Assembly: GCA_043228905.1 (NCBI GenBank)
Contig: JBHGNT010000014.1
Coordinates: 1,054,001-1,118,000, forward strand
Length of the DNA stretch: 64,000 nt
Reading direction: 5' to 3'
Source: Azolla caroliniana
Taxonomy: Eukaryota; Polypodiophyta
This document shows positions 1-9,521 of the stretch, piece after piece. The translations under genes and the position numbers were made by a program. Positions within the stretch are counted from its first letter, which is position 1. Every line of letters begins with the position of its first letter. Under the pieces are notes generated by a model. That model did not search any database. It was not told the origin of the DNA and saw only the letters and a program-made list of their open reading frames with translations.

Positions 1-84
1 ACAACTTAAGGCGCACGTGCATGAAGAGTCGGTTTCTACGCTCCGGTGCACGGATTCCGCTCGTGGACGGTTTTCTTCATGACA
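1..84 (-). repeat. 3' LTR of element A (inner end only)
   Basis: These 84 bases match 6298-6381 with about two mismatches and end in GACA, the rc of the LTR start TGTC. The remainder lies outside the window. Confidence 0.9.
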
Positions 85-101
85 TCCGCCCCCACCTAAC
101 C
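85..101 (-). other. Polypurine tract of element A
   Basis: On the minus strand GGTTAGGTGGGGGCGGA lies immediately before the 3' LTR start TGTCATGAAG. The same G-rich tract precedes the LTRs of elements B, E and I. Confidence 0.75.
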
Positions 102-157
102 GCGCATCCACCGGCATCCGCCAAATTGTGTTGGGACGGAGAAAACCGGTCCAGCCT

Positions 158-1489
158 TCATTCCCCGCCCGTCGGTTCTTCCTCGGTTTCGGATCGTTCG
201 TCGTCCCGGTCTAGGCTAACCGGATCCGTCTCGTTGTCATGACGCTTCTTGAACGCTTTGATCCGCTTCCCAGCTACCGGTATCGCTATTCTTGTGCCGT
301 CGAGTTCCGCCAAATGGTACGTCCCGTTGTCGTTGGCGCTTTGTACCACGTAAGGCCCGAACCACCTTCTTGCGAACTTCCGTGTCGCTCGGTGCTGGTT
401 GTCGAGGCTGCTGTCGTAGACTAGCACCCAGTCGCCTTCCTCGATCCGCTTCGGTCGGAGCCGGTGCGTTTGGTCGAACCGGGCTTTGTTCCTCGTCCTT
501 GCCACTCGAAGCTTTCCCGCGGCCTGCTCCACGTCCTCCGGTCTTCGCTCGAGCTGTCGTATGTGCGCCGCCAACAGTTCCTCCCGGCTCATCTCGTCTC
601 TCCAGTCCACGGTTGCCCAAGAGGAGATCGTGCGTTCCATCGGCATGATCGACTTCTGCCCAAACATCAGCTCTGCCGGCATGAATCCGGTTACCGAACT
701 ATGCGTAGTTCGGTTTGCCCACAACGCGTAAGGCAACAGCCGCGGCCAGTTCCCGACTTGACCTCCGCATGCCCGAACTAACGCCTTGACGATCGGTCCG
801 TGTCCGCGCTCCACCTTTCCATTCGCCTCCGGATTGTACGCAGTGGTAAGCGAGAGCTTGACTCCTAGCCGGTCGAACAACTCCTCGGCCTCTTCGGCGT
901 CTAGCTCCCCGCGATCGGCCACGATCTTCCCGACGCACCCGTACCGGCATATCACGTCCTCGATCAGGAACCGACATACGGCCGCGGTCGTTTTGTTCTG
1001 AAGGGCTCGGCCTTCCACCTGGTTCGTCAGATCTTCCCGAGCCAGGACCAGATACCGCATCTGTTCGACTCCCATCGGCATCGTCACCAGATCTACCATC
1101 CATTTGAAGTGGATGGTCGGAGGGTACGTAGGGTGAAGCTCGTCCCGATGTCGGACTATGGAGTGCATTTGACAGCTCTCGCAAGTTGTCACGAACTGAT
1201 GCACGTCCCGGTACAGTCCCGGCCACCAGTACTTCCCCTCTCGAACGTGGCCCACGTTCCACGGTGTCCAGCCCAAGGGCTGTCGTGGTAGGCCGTCAGC
1301 AGCTCTTCCTGTTCTTCCTTCATCGCCACCACCCGGAGCGGGACGCGGTTCCTCTTCTTTGGGTGCTTCCATAAGTATCCGTCCTGGAGAAAGAATCGAT
1401 ATGCTTTCTTCCGGATCCGGTTGGCCTCGTCCTTCGTCCATGACGCATCCGGCGTCATTGTCCTCAAAAATCCACCGATTTGTAGCCAC
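158..1489 (-). CDS. Integrase of element A (Ty3/gypsy)
   Basis: C-terminal pol segment. It shows an N-terminal HHCC remnant (C-x2-C within ESCQMHS), then a D,D,E core. The first Asp is in WMVDLVTMP, the second in ADRGELD, and the Glu in NPEANGKVE. A C-terminal domain follows (GDWVLVYDSSLDNQH, RRWFGPYVV). It would insert the cDNA into the nuclear genome. It overlaps the RNase H frame by about 300 bases in another frame; homology crosses over near 1270, at the GTWATFERG/KYWWPG join, so a 1-base indel is likely. The ORF ends just before the PPT. There is no chromodomain. The catalytic-core wording resembles integrases I recall from basidiomycete and early-plant Ty3 elements; that is memory, not a search. 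Confidence 0.85.
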   Translation of the reverse strand: MATNRWIFEDNDAGCVMDEGRGQPDPEESISILSPGRILMEAPKEEEPRPAPGGGDEGRTGRAADGLPRQPLGWTPWNVGHVREGKYWWPGLYRDVHQFVTTCESCQMHSIVRHRDELHPTYPPTIHFKWMVDLVTMPMGVEQMRYLVLAREDLTNQVEGRALQNKTTAAVCRFLIEDVICRYGCVGKIVADRGELDAEEAEELFDRLGVKLSLTTAYNPEANGKVERGHGPIVKALVRACGGQVGNWPRLLPYALWANRTTHSSVTGFMPAELMFGQKSIMPMERTISSWATVDWRDEMSREELLAAHIRQLERRPEDVEQAAGKLRVARTRNKARFDQTHRLRPKRIEEGDWVLVYDSSLDNQHRATRKFARRWFGPYVVQSANDNGTYHLAELDGTRIAIPVAGKRIKAFKKRHDNETDPVSLDRDDERSETEEEPTGGE

Positions 1490-2295
1490 TCGCCGTCGTA
1501 CTTGCTCTCGTCGAAGCCGTTAAGTGCCGGAGTGCTCGCCCCGTCAGTCGTCACGTACACCGCCTCGAAGAAGTCCACGCCGACTTCTTTGTCCTCCGAA
1601 ACCATGCCGCCCTCGTCATCAAACCTCGCCCTCGAAAGCATGTCGGCCATGGCGTTGTCTTTTCCGGAAATGTGTCGTATTTCCGGGTCCAGGGACTTGA
1701 TGTACGCTATCCACCTGAGCATCGCCTGGTCCGGTGTCGCGCATCCGGAAACCATGCCGAGAATCGGCAGGCAATCCGTCTCGATAACCACTTCCGTCCC
1801 GATCAGGTAATCTTTGTCGGCCTTTACTGCCGAAACGATACCCCAGAGTTCGCGTTTAACCTGGGCGTACCCTCGATGTCGTTCACTGAGGACCTTCGCG
1901 CCGAATCGGATCGGGAACCAAATGCCGTTCTTGTCCTCTTGGTTGACGACCCATCCGATCCCGGTCGGACTTGTATCCACTGTTATGTATACCGGGGTAC
2001 CCTTCCCGTAGACAGCCTTCTGGAGCGCCGGTGCTGCCGCAAGAGCTTCCTTCAGCTTCCAGACCGACTCCGTGTGCTCGTCTCGCCACTCGAATTTTCG
2101 CCCTTTCTTCAGCAACCCATATAGCGGCTCCGCAACGTGGGCGTAATGCGGGATCCATATGTGGTAGAATGCGCATGCCCCCAGGAACCTCCGAACTTCC
2201 GTAACCGAGCTACAGTCGGTCTTCATCACGGAGATGGCTTCTACCTTTGCTGGAGACGGCTTCCGGCCATATGGTCCACATAGGTGTCCGACCAC
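1189..2295 (-). CDS. RT C-terminus and RNase H of element A
   Basis: It begins in the RT thumb/connection (GHLCGPYGRKPSP, VRRFLGACAFYHIWIPHYA) and continues into RNase H. RNase H shows the first catalytic Asp in ITVDTSPTGIGWVVNQ, the Glu in QVKRELWGI and an Asp in VIETDCLPILG. Then comes DNAMADMLSRARF, a typical RNase H end, followed by the start of the integrase zinc region (HDSPWAGHRGTW). It is in the same frame as the RT segment at 2365-3651 and is separated from it by a single TAG at 2362-2364. The tail after about residue 345 is out of frame relative to integrase. Confidence 0.85.
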   Translation of the reverse strand: MVGHLCGPYGRKPSPAKVEAISVMKTDCSSVTEVRRFLGACAFYHIWIPHYAHVAEPLYGLLKKGRKFEWRDEHTESVWKLKEALAAAPALQKAVYGKGTPVYITVDTSPTGIGWVVNQEDKNGIWFPIRFGAKVLSERHRGYAQVKRELWGIVSAVKADKDYLIGTEVVIETDCLPILGMVSGCATPDQAMLRWIAYIKSLDPEIRHISGKDNAMADMLSRARFDDEGGMVSEDKEVGVDFFEAVYVTTDGASTPALNGFDESKYDGEWLQIGGFLRTMTPDASWTKDEANRIRKKAYRFFLQDGYLWKHPKKRNRVPLRVVAMKEEQEELLTAYHDSPWAGHRGTWATFERGSTGGRDCTGTCISS

Positions 2296-2361
2296 CAGGA
2301 TTTCCGATTGCCCGAAGGCCGATTTCTCCCCGGAGAAGGTGAGCCTCGCATCCTCTAGCCT

Positions 2362-3651
2362 CTACAGCACCTTCTCGCAGTCGTCGATGTGTGTTGCCAC
2401 GAATCGCCGGCATCCATCCGGCCCGACTGTCTCGTCCTTCTCCTCCACCGGGCACCCCTTTATCGGAATGTCGTCTAGAAATGGCATGGTGATGTCTGGG
2501 ATGCAATCCCTCAGTAACTTGTTCATTGCATTCACCATGTGGGCCACCGAGTTGGTCCCTCCTTGTGGCAGGGTACACATTCGCACTAGGCCGAGGGGAG
2601 TTCGCATCGTCGTAATATCTCTGCTCTCCACGGCTAGCTGGAACTGGTCGTACCCCGAGTACAGATCACCGACCGAGTAAATCGACCTTCCGGCGAAGGC
2701 CTCCACGAACTCGTCTATGGTCGGTCCTATTCCTGCGTTCCGAATGGTCACTTTGTTGACCGGCTGCAGGTCTTGAATGAAGCGCATCGTTCCGTTTTTC
2801 TTTGGTACGGTAAACCATCGGTTCGAGTATGGGGCACTCGACGGTTCGAGAATGCCCATATCTACTTTCTGCCTCAATAGCTCCATCAACTTCGGGATGT
2901 GAGCTCTCGGTACCGGGATCGGCTTGAGATTCCACGGCACATGCGGTACCGTGAATATCACCATCGGCTCCAGGATCGTTGGGTCTACGCACCCGATCTC
3001 TTCCGGTGAGAATGCGAAGGCTTTCCCGTGCCTTCCGAGCATCCTCCGAAACCGGTCTTCCTCCGCCGGCAGTAGGAACCCGCCCCCACCGATTTTGAGC
3101 TCCCGGAGCGTCCCGTCGGTGAAGTTGTGTCCTATGCAGGTCGGATCTCGTAAACTGGGGTCCGACGCAACCCCTCTGATCCGGGACTCGCTGCCCTCCG
3201 GTAAGGGTGCCGCGACTGGCCTTACCTTCCAGTCCACAGCCTTGTACTTTGTGCTAACTCGGGCCGTCCGATCCGACCCGAGCCCCCGACTGAAGTTCAC
3301 GATGACTTCGTACATCTCTTCGGAACATACCGGTATCGTCCGGTCTTCGTTAAGGTCTTCTTTGGCAACCTTCCTCAGCATCCCCAAGGTGTCGTCGAAG
3401 GAGACCGCCTCAACGGCTCCGCTGATTTCCTCGTCCGGGCCGAGAACTCCGCACGCTCGAAGTCGCACTTCCGCCCTTGTCTTTTCTCGCCCAACGATGC
3501 CGACTATCATGCACCCTCCGTTGCCGGAGAAGCAGAATTTTCTACCTATCGTACAAGGTTTCTTCGGTTTCTGTTCTATCGTACAGTTGTGGGGTCTTTC
3601 CCGAGTGTCCGGACTGTCTCGGCCCCATGCCTTGGCAGCCCTCTCTAAAAA
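2362..3651 (-). CDS. Reverse transcriptase of element A
   Basis: RT palm and fingers of a Ty3/gypsy pol. Recognisable blocks are NRWFTVPKKNG, RFIQDLQPVNKVT, IYSVGDLYSGYDQFQLA (first catalytic Asp), LPQGGTNSVAHMVNAM and the catalytic box MPFLDDIPIKGC (FLDD in place of YVDD). Translation probably enters by a -1 shift at 3645-3654: the reading frame is open from that point and its start is conserved with element B. The segment ends at TAG 2362-2364, at exactly the position where element B carries a TGA. See the separate findings on the frameshift and this stop. Confidence 0.85.
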   Translation of the reverse strand, partial: FLERAAKAWGRDSPDTRERPHNCTIEQKPKKPCTIGRKFCFSGNGGCMIVGIVGREKTRAEVRLRACGVLGPDEEISGAVEAVSFDDTLGMLRKVAKEDLNEDRTIPVCSEEMYEVIVNFSRGLGSDRTARVSTKYKAVDWKVRPVAAPLPEGSESRIRGVASDPSLRDPTCIGHNFTDGTLRELKIGGGGFLLPAEEDRFRRMLGRHGKAFAFSPEEIGCVDPTILEPMVIFTVPHVPWNLKPIPVPRAHIPKLMELLRQKVDMGILEPSSAPYSNRWFTVPKKNGTMRFIQDLQPVNKVTIRNAGIGPTIDEFVEAFAGRSIYSVGDLYSGYDQFQLAVESRDITTMRTPLGLVRMCTLPQGGTNSVAHMVNAMNKLLRDCIPDITMPFLDDIPIKGCPVEEKDETVGPDGCRRFVATHIDDCEKVL

Positions 3652-3654
3652 TCC
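3645..3654 (-). other. Candidate -1 frameshift site, protease to RT (element A)
   Basis: Minus strand reads GAT TTT TAG in the gag-pro frame and TTT TTA GAG in the pol frame. Slippage of one base on the T-run bypasses the stop. The same arrangement is present in element B at 7221-7232. Confidence 0.55.
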
Positions 3655-5048
3655 TCCCGGTTCTCGCCACCGAGGGATTCGCGGTTCCTCTCGTGGTTCG
3701 GTCTCACGGTCAGAAATTGGACCGAATGGCGCCTGTCCTGGCTTTTGACCCTTGCGTAGGCCGAACCGTTGTCTAGCACCTTGGTCTCCATTCGAGCCGC
3801 CGTGATGTATGGTTCCCCTAATATGACCGGGTGCGAGGACGTCTCCTGTACGAAGAAGTGTTGGTCAATCTCGACGTCGCCGATCTTGACTCGCACGTTC
3901 GGGCAGGCCCCATGCAGTTGCTCGGTGGTGCGCGTCGCCGCCCGTATCTTCCACCCGTGCTTGGTGTTGATCGGCCACTTCCCCTTCTTATAGAAGTCCA
4001 TGGACATCAGGTTTATTTCTGAACCGTGGTCCACCAGTGCCACCACCGGTTCCTGAACCTCTCCGATCTTTACCGGGGTCTCCGTGGTCGCTCGGGCCCA
4101 GTGTGGCCTCGAATAGTGGCTCTCCGCCCACTCATCTGCCAGCGCCGAGTCGTCGATGTGCGTCGTCCGCACCTCTACCGGTCTTTCTGGATCCGTCTCC
4201 ATCGACAGCGTCTTCCGTTTCACAAAGTCTACAATGGAGTCGTGGAACTCCTTCTTGGCGATCCCTAACACCTCTCGCAATGTCAGCTCCACTTTGCTGT
4301 CGAGGATCCGTTCTTCTAGGACCTTTCGTAGGTCCGTAGTCCTTTCTATCTCCGTCCCCAGTCGGTATCCGCCCTTCCTGGGGTTATCTTGCGAGCTGGA
4401 CCCGCCGGCATCGTTCCGTCGTTGCCCGAATCGGGTCTCGTATCGTTGTGAGGGCCCGACCGCTCCGGCTTTCCCCACTCGCTTGTCTTCTACCAGAGCC
4501 TCGTAGTTCTGGCAGGCGGCTTCTACGAAGCCCGTCTTCTCCTCGACCGGATTGCTCCACCCGGTTATTTCCCGGACCCGTCTCTCAGCGCGGTCCGTTT
4601 CATCCTTCTTCAACCGTGCGCCGGCAAGACCTTCCAGCATTGCCGACCAAAATCCGTCTTTGCCCTCCTTTCGGGCCTCGCTGCCCCCGACCCGAATGCC
4701 GGCCGACGCCGAGTAGTGGATGGCCTCCACGTGTCGGGCCGCTGCCTCTTCCATCAGTCTCTTCATACCTCCTCGTCCGTCGTTTCGGTTTAGGGCCCTT
4801 CTAGTGTCGCCGGCATGCACCCGGCCTTCCCACAGGTACACCACCCGGTTCCTCAACGCTTCTGCGAAATCGCCGCAGTCCTTCCGGATGTGGCTGACCT
4901 CGTCGCACCACATGCACCTGTTCCCTACTGCCGGCCATCGGTCACGAGCCGGTTCACCGCCTTCCCTTTGAGTCTGGGCGATCTGGAGATCCTTTATCGC
5001 CCGCGTCAACTCCTCCAGCGCTGCTCCTCCGAACGAGCCATTGACCAT
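3645..5048 (-). CDS. Gag C-terminus (zinc knuckle) and protease of element A
   Basis: Residues 45-58 form a CCHC zinc knuckle (C-x2-C-x4-H-x4-C). A variable linker follows, then a retropepsin domain in roughly the last 130 residues. Its active-site loop is ALVDHGSEINLM, where a DHGS replaces the usual D-S/T-G. Element B has the same DHGS. The domain ends with VILGEPYI and the shared tail before the stop at 3645-3647. The upstream capsid-like gag ORF (5006-5716) overlaps it by 43 bases in a different frame. That frame change is also -1, and it could be either a mutation or a second recoding site. Confidence 0.8.
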   Translation of the reverse strand: MVNGSFGGAALEELTRAIKDLQIAQTQREGGEPARDRWPAVGNRCMWCDEVSHIRKDCGDFAEALRNRVVYLWEGRVHAGDTRRALNRNDGRGGMKRLMEEAAARHVEAIHYSASAGIRVGGSEARKEGKDGFWSAMLEGLAGARLKKDETDRAERRVREITGWSNPVEEKTGFVEAACQNYEALVEDKRVGKAGAVGPSQRYETRFGQRRNDAGGSSSQDNPRKGGYRLGTEIERTTDLRKVLEERILDSKVELTLREVLGIAKKEFHDSIVDFVKRKTLSMETDPERPVEVRTTHIDDSALADEWAESHYSRPHWARATTETPVKIGEVQEPVVALVDHGSEINLMSMDFYKKGKWPINTKHGWKIRAATRTTEQLHGACPNVRVKIGDVEIDQHFFVQETSSHPVILGEPYITAARMETKVLDNGSAYARVKSQDRRHSVQFLTVRPNHERNRESLGGENREDF

Positions 5049-5716
5049 GCCGGTCGAAGCCGAACCGGTTTCGAGCCATTCCCGGGTCTCTTCCCTTCCC
5101 CGTTGTCAGCCCATTCTCGCCGTTTATCGAAACGGCCACAGACTCTCTTAACCGCAGCCCAGTCGGTTGTCAACCCGTCCTCGGTTTCCAGCAAGGAGCC
5201 GACTTGGTCCCGGTCCCGCTCGTCCACCGACTTGACGAACAGTAGGACCCGGCTCGTATCCAGAACGGTTCGGTCAAGCGCCGAAAGGCGCGCAAAGCGT
5301 TCTTCGAACTCCCGGAGGAGTGCCGTCGCGTTTCTTCCCTTGCCGGGGAACTCCACCCATTCCATGAAGTCCCTTTTCGAAAGCCGGAGCGCGTCATCCA
5401 GCCCGTATTTTTCTAGGAGTCGGCCTTCAAACTCCTCCCAGGTACGGCTCTCCGCCCGCACCTCGAGCACCTCCGCATGGATGCTCGGCATCGCCACTCG
5501 AGGAAACCCGGCAAGACTCCTCTCTTCCGGAATGTCCCGCATCAACATTTCTGCCCCGTAGGACGCCAACTACTTCGTGGCATCCTTTCCGCTGAACCGG
5601 CTGATCGTACCGACGACCGCCTCAATGGCTCTGTCAAGGGCGCCGGAGCCCTCGTGTGCGCTCAGTATCCGATCCACGGCCGAAGCCATGGCCTCTGCAA
5701 GATCCGACCCTTTCAT
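5006..5716 (-). CDS. Gag (capsid region) of element A, one internal stop
   Basis: The ATG at 5714-5716 lies 22 bases downstream of the PBS. The reading frame runs to a TAG at about 5570 (DATK-stop-LASYG) and then continues in frame to 5006. Residue-by-residue similarity to the gag of elements E and I is clear: RFSGKDATK matches RFDGKEVPKFL, and TWEEFEGRLLEKYG matches SWESFEGALMEAYG. By that alignment the stop replaces a Phe codon. The protein would form the virus-like particle. No zinc knuckle is in this frame; it is in the overlapping downstream ORF. Confidence 0.75.
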
Positions 5717-5738
5717 CTTCTGCTCTTCTGCCGCCTCC

Positions 5739-5756
5739 TTCACGTCGGGTTCACCA
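5739..5756 (-). other. Primer binding site of element A
   Basis: Minus strand TGGTGAACCCGACGTGAA starts three bases inside the 5' LTR. The identical 18-mer follows the 5' LTRs of elements E and I. It begins with TGG as required to pair with a tRNA CCA end. I could not match it to a specific plant tRNA; it is not the initiator-Met site. Confidence 0.75.
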
Positions 5757-5759
5757 AGA

Positions 5760-6381
5760 TGTCGAGGTTTTCCTCGCGGATACGTGGAATGAGGCGGGAC
5801 CTCGGGGGTCCTGTACCAAAGAGCAAGAGAGAAAGGAGAAGATGCCCACTACGTGCAAGAGTGGATTCACAGGGACACGGCCCTTCGACGCAAGGACGCG
5901 AGTGGGACAGCGACACAGGAAGACACAAACGTATGTATGTATTAACAAACGACAAACAACACAACACAGAGTCGGTTACAACCGAACAGGCCGGCGAACA
6001 GATGCCGATACCTGTTCGTAAACGCACAGAAAGGCAGGAGCAGGCTGGAGGTGCTGCCGGAAGCACTCGAGCATTCCTCAGAGCAGCGCGAGCCTCCCGA
6101 AACCTGCACAGAAGGAAGCTATGGAGTTTGCGAACCAGAGAGAGAGAGAGAGAAGCCTTCGCACGCAAACCGACAACACTTCGTCCTCAACTCTCCGCGA
6201 TCCCTCTACCCTCCTCGTCTCCCTCCTTTTATAGGCAAGGAAGGAGCCGTTTCCCCTTTACTCCCTACCTACCGAATCTACCTAGGATCTCCTATGTACA
6301 ACTTAAGGCGCACGTGCATGAAGAGTTGGTTTCTACGCTCTGGTGCACGGATTCCGCTCGTGGACGGTTTTCTTCATGACA
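5760..6381 (-). repeat. 5' LTR of element A (622 bp)
   Basis: Plus-strand ends TGTCGAGG and CATGACA, giving TG..CA termini. The right end repeats at 1-84 and the left part is about 90% similar to 63768-64000. The LTR contains a short GA run near 6142. Confidence 0.9.
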
Positions 6382-6500
6382 ACGCTTTATGTCAATTGCA
6401 TGAAGTGTATATAGACGAGAAACAACGACGCACGGATGATGCGGCCAGAGCATCGAAGACACCGAAAAGCTGGAACTCCTAAGGGAAGGGAAAAGAAAAG

Positions 6501-7232
6501 ATGATTCCGACATTCAAGCTCGCCTTGGACATAGAACAACAAAAGGACTTGAAAAAGGTTTTCGAGGAGAGAATCCTCGATAGCCGGGTAGAATTTTCGC
6601 TTCGAGAATTACTCGGAATAGAGAAGAAGGAGTTCCACGATTTTCTTATGGATCTCGTGAAGAGAAAAAGACAAAGTACGGAGGAAAATGCTCCAAGGAT
6701 GAATGCAAATACCGTTTTGATGAATGACACCAAAGTGGGAGACGAAATTCTGAACTCCCACTACACAAGGCCACACTGGGCACGTGCAACTACGGAGACT
6801 CCGGTCTGAATCGGCAACATCAAAGAGCCCATGCTAGCATTGATTGATCACGGATCGGAGATCAATTTGATGTCCAAGGAGTTCTACCGGAAGGGGAAGT
6901 GGCCTATAAACACTAACCATGGATGGAAGATCCGGGTAGCCACTAAAGCAATGGAAGATCTATTTGCGGCTTGTCCGGATGTGACGGTGAAGATTGGGGA
7001 TGTCGATATCGACCAAAATTTCTTCGTACAAGACGAGGTCTCACATTCCGTGATCCTCAGGCAACCCTTTATCACGACTTCACGGATGGAGACAAAGGTG
7101 CTCGATAGCGGTGTGGCTTTCGCACGAATTCGGAGCCAAAGCGGAGGGAAATCTGTCCAATTCCTAACAGTGCCAACAAATCATGAAAGGAACAAGAGAG
7201 AGCTCTTGTCCCAAACAAGGATAAATTTTTAG
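6501..7232 (+). pseudogene. Gag end and protease of element B
   Basis: Homologous to element A: KKVFEERILDS and SLRELLGIEKKEFHD match A's gag-pro linker. After an in-frame TGA at 6807-6809, protease follows in the same frame with ALIDHGSEINLM, the same unusual DHGS active site as in A, and then VILRQPFI. It stops at TAG 7230-7232, directly on the conserved frameshift site. Dead because of the internal stop. Confidence 0.8.
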
Positions 7233-9521
7233 AGCGGACTGTTGTGGAGTGGGGAAGTGATAGTCCGAGAAGCCCTGATACCCCACATAGGAAGAAAACT
7301 ATCGGAGCAAAACAAGTACGAATCGATCCGGATGGGGCATCTACGTACACGGCCGTAACCGGACGAAAGAAGAAAGAATACCGAAGAGTAGAGGATAAGT
7401 TGCAATTAGCATCAATAATAAAAGAAGACGAAGAAATCGTGGGGGTAGTCGAAGAAGTGTTCTATGGGAGCACACTACAATGGCTTGAAGAGCTTGTGGA
7501 GGATAAAAGCCAAGGAGACCGGGTAGTCCCAATGGAATCGGTCGAGATGTACGACATCATTGCGAAAATGGGGCCGGATGCGCTCCGCAAAGAAGAAGCA
7601 ATGGTAAGTACGAAATACAAGACTATGGAGAAGAAAGTGAAACCGGTCGCGGGACCGTTACCCGCCGATAGAGAGCAAAAGAAGAAAGAAGTCTCGGGAG
7701 ATCCGACACTTCGGAATTCCGTGGATATTGGACATGCCTTCACGGATGAGACCCGGAAGAAACTTCGGATCAGTGGAGGTGGTTTCCTTTTGCAAAATGA
7801 AGAAGAACGATTCCGTGGGATGTTGGAACAGCATGGGAAAGCATTTGCATTCACATCGAAGGAGATAGGGTGCGTTGATCCGAAGATAGTGGAGCTGATG
7901 GTGATCTTCACAATTGACCGTGTGCCGTGGAACCTGAAGTTGATTCCGGTGCCGTGGGTGCATATTCCCAAAATCATCGACTTGCTCAAGGAGAAGGTGG
8001 CAATGGGGATTCTAGAGCCATCAAACGCTTCGTACTCAAATCGATGGTTTACGGTTCCGAAGAAGAATGGGTCACTGCGATTTATCCAAGACTTGCAACC
8101 GGTGAACAAGGTCACGATTCGGAACTCCAGAGTCGGTCTGATAGTGGACGAATTTGCGGAAGCATTTTCCGGTCGTGCGATATACTCCATCGGAGACCTA
8201 TACTAGGGGTATGACCAATTCCAACTAGCCGTAGAGAGCCGAGACATCACTACCATGCGAACACCAATAGGATTAGTCTGAATGTGCACACTACCACAAG
8301 GAGTGACAAACTCGGTAGCACATATGATGAACGTGATGAACAAGGTGCTTCGAGATTGCATTCCCGAGATAATGATGCCATTCCTAGATGACATTCCGAT
8401 GAAAGGGTGCGCGGTAGAAGAAAAAGATGAAACTATGGATGATCGGGGATGCCGAAAGTTCGTTGTCGACCATATTTGTGATTGCGAGAAAGTGCTTTGA
8501 AAGTTAGAAGATGTGCACCTAACACTTTCTGGGGAGAAATCGGCATTCGGGCAAGAAGAGATATTGGTGGTTGGAGATCTATGTGGGCCCTACGGCCGAA
8601 GACCGTCACCAACCAAGATCAATGCGATTCAAGCTATGAAAGAAGTATGCGAGTCACAATCCGAAGTCCGAAGGTTTCTTGGAGCTTGTGCATTTTATCA
8701 CATATGATTCCGCACTATGCACATATTGCGAACCCACTCTATCACTTATTGCGGAAGGGGAAGAAGTTCGAATGGAAACCGGAACACACCAAAGCCAGCA
8801 AGAAGCTCAAGAAAACACTACGGAGGGCTGAAGCACTTAAGAAGCTAAGCTACGAGAGACCAATCATAGTAACAGTTGATACAAGTCCAACCGGGATCGG
8901 ATGGGTCATCAATCAAGCTGACTCAAATGGGTCGATATCCGATCCGATTCGGAGCAAAGGTTCTCAACGAAAGGCAACACGGATATGCACAAGTCAAAAG
9001 AGAATTATGGGGATTCGTGTCGGTAATCAAATCGGATCGAGATTATTTGATCGGAGCCGAAGTAGTGATCGAAACGAATTGTCTTCCGATACTCGGGATG
9101 ATGCGGTGTTGCACGATACCGGATGTGGCTATGCTAAGGTTGATTGCATATGTTAAGTCACTTAATCCGGAGGTACGACACATCTCTGGAAAAGACAACA
9201 CGGTAGTGGATATGCTATCAAGGGCTCGGTTTGGAGACGACATAGCCGAATTCGATAATGAAGAAGTTTCTGAAGACTACTTTGCTTCGGAGCACATATG
9301 CCGAGTAAACGTAATCCGAGAATTCCGAGAAGAAGAATACGAGGGGGAAAGCTTGATGATCGGGAAGGTGCTACAAGAGATTTTTCACGGACATACCAAG
9401 CACAGACTAAGACGGAGCACGGATGATGAGGCTATGACGAAGCGATGACGGAATGACACAAGAGCATAAAGATAGAGATGAATATTAAGGAGAGAAGATG
9501 GGCGAAATGAGAATACTAGAT
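7214..9521 (+). pseudogene. Reverse transcriptase and RNase H of element B
   Basis: RT blocks NRWFTVPKKNG, RFIQDLQPVNKVT, a broken GDLY-stop-GYDQFQLA (TAG 8204-8206), a TGA at 8279-8281, then LPQGVTNSVAHMMNVM and the catalytic MPFLDDIPMKGC. A TGA at 8498-8500 sits after CEKVL, the same codon as the TAG in element A. RNase H follows in shifted frames (TVDTSPTGIGWVINQ, DNTVVDMLSRARF). The last 70 bases before element C retain the A-like spacer. Inactive. Confidence 0.8.
7221..7232 (+). other. Candidate -1 frameshift site, protease to RT (element B)
   Basis: Codons ATA AAT TTT TAG contain the heptamer A AAT TTT in the X XXY YYZ phase immediately before the stop. The -1 frame continues TTA GAG CGG into RT. 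The position is homologous to the site at 3645-3654 in element A. Confidence 0.55.

Larger units (their letters stand above)
1..6381 (-). mobile_element. Ty3/gypsy element A, nearly full length, minus strand
   Basis: Autonomous-type LTR retrotransposon read on the minus strand: 5' LTR 5760-6381, PBS 5739-5756, gag, protease, RT, RNase H, integrase, PPT, and the end of the 3' LTR at 1-84. The rest of the 3' LTR lies left of the window. The overlapping 84 bases of the two LTRs differ at about two positions. Its right flank runs straight into the gag region of a second, older element of the same superfamily, so A is nested in B. The coding frame carries an in-frame stop in gag, a stop in RT and a frame change at the RNase H/integrase junction. 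It is probably no longer active, but it is much better preserved than B. Confidence 0.9.

Noticed and set aside
4815-5561. Plus-strand ORF of 248 codons opposite the gag of element A
   Set aside because: It is a shadow of GC-rich minus-strand gag; no domain, and the opposite strand is clearly coding.
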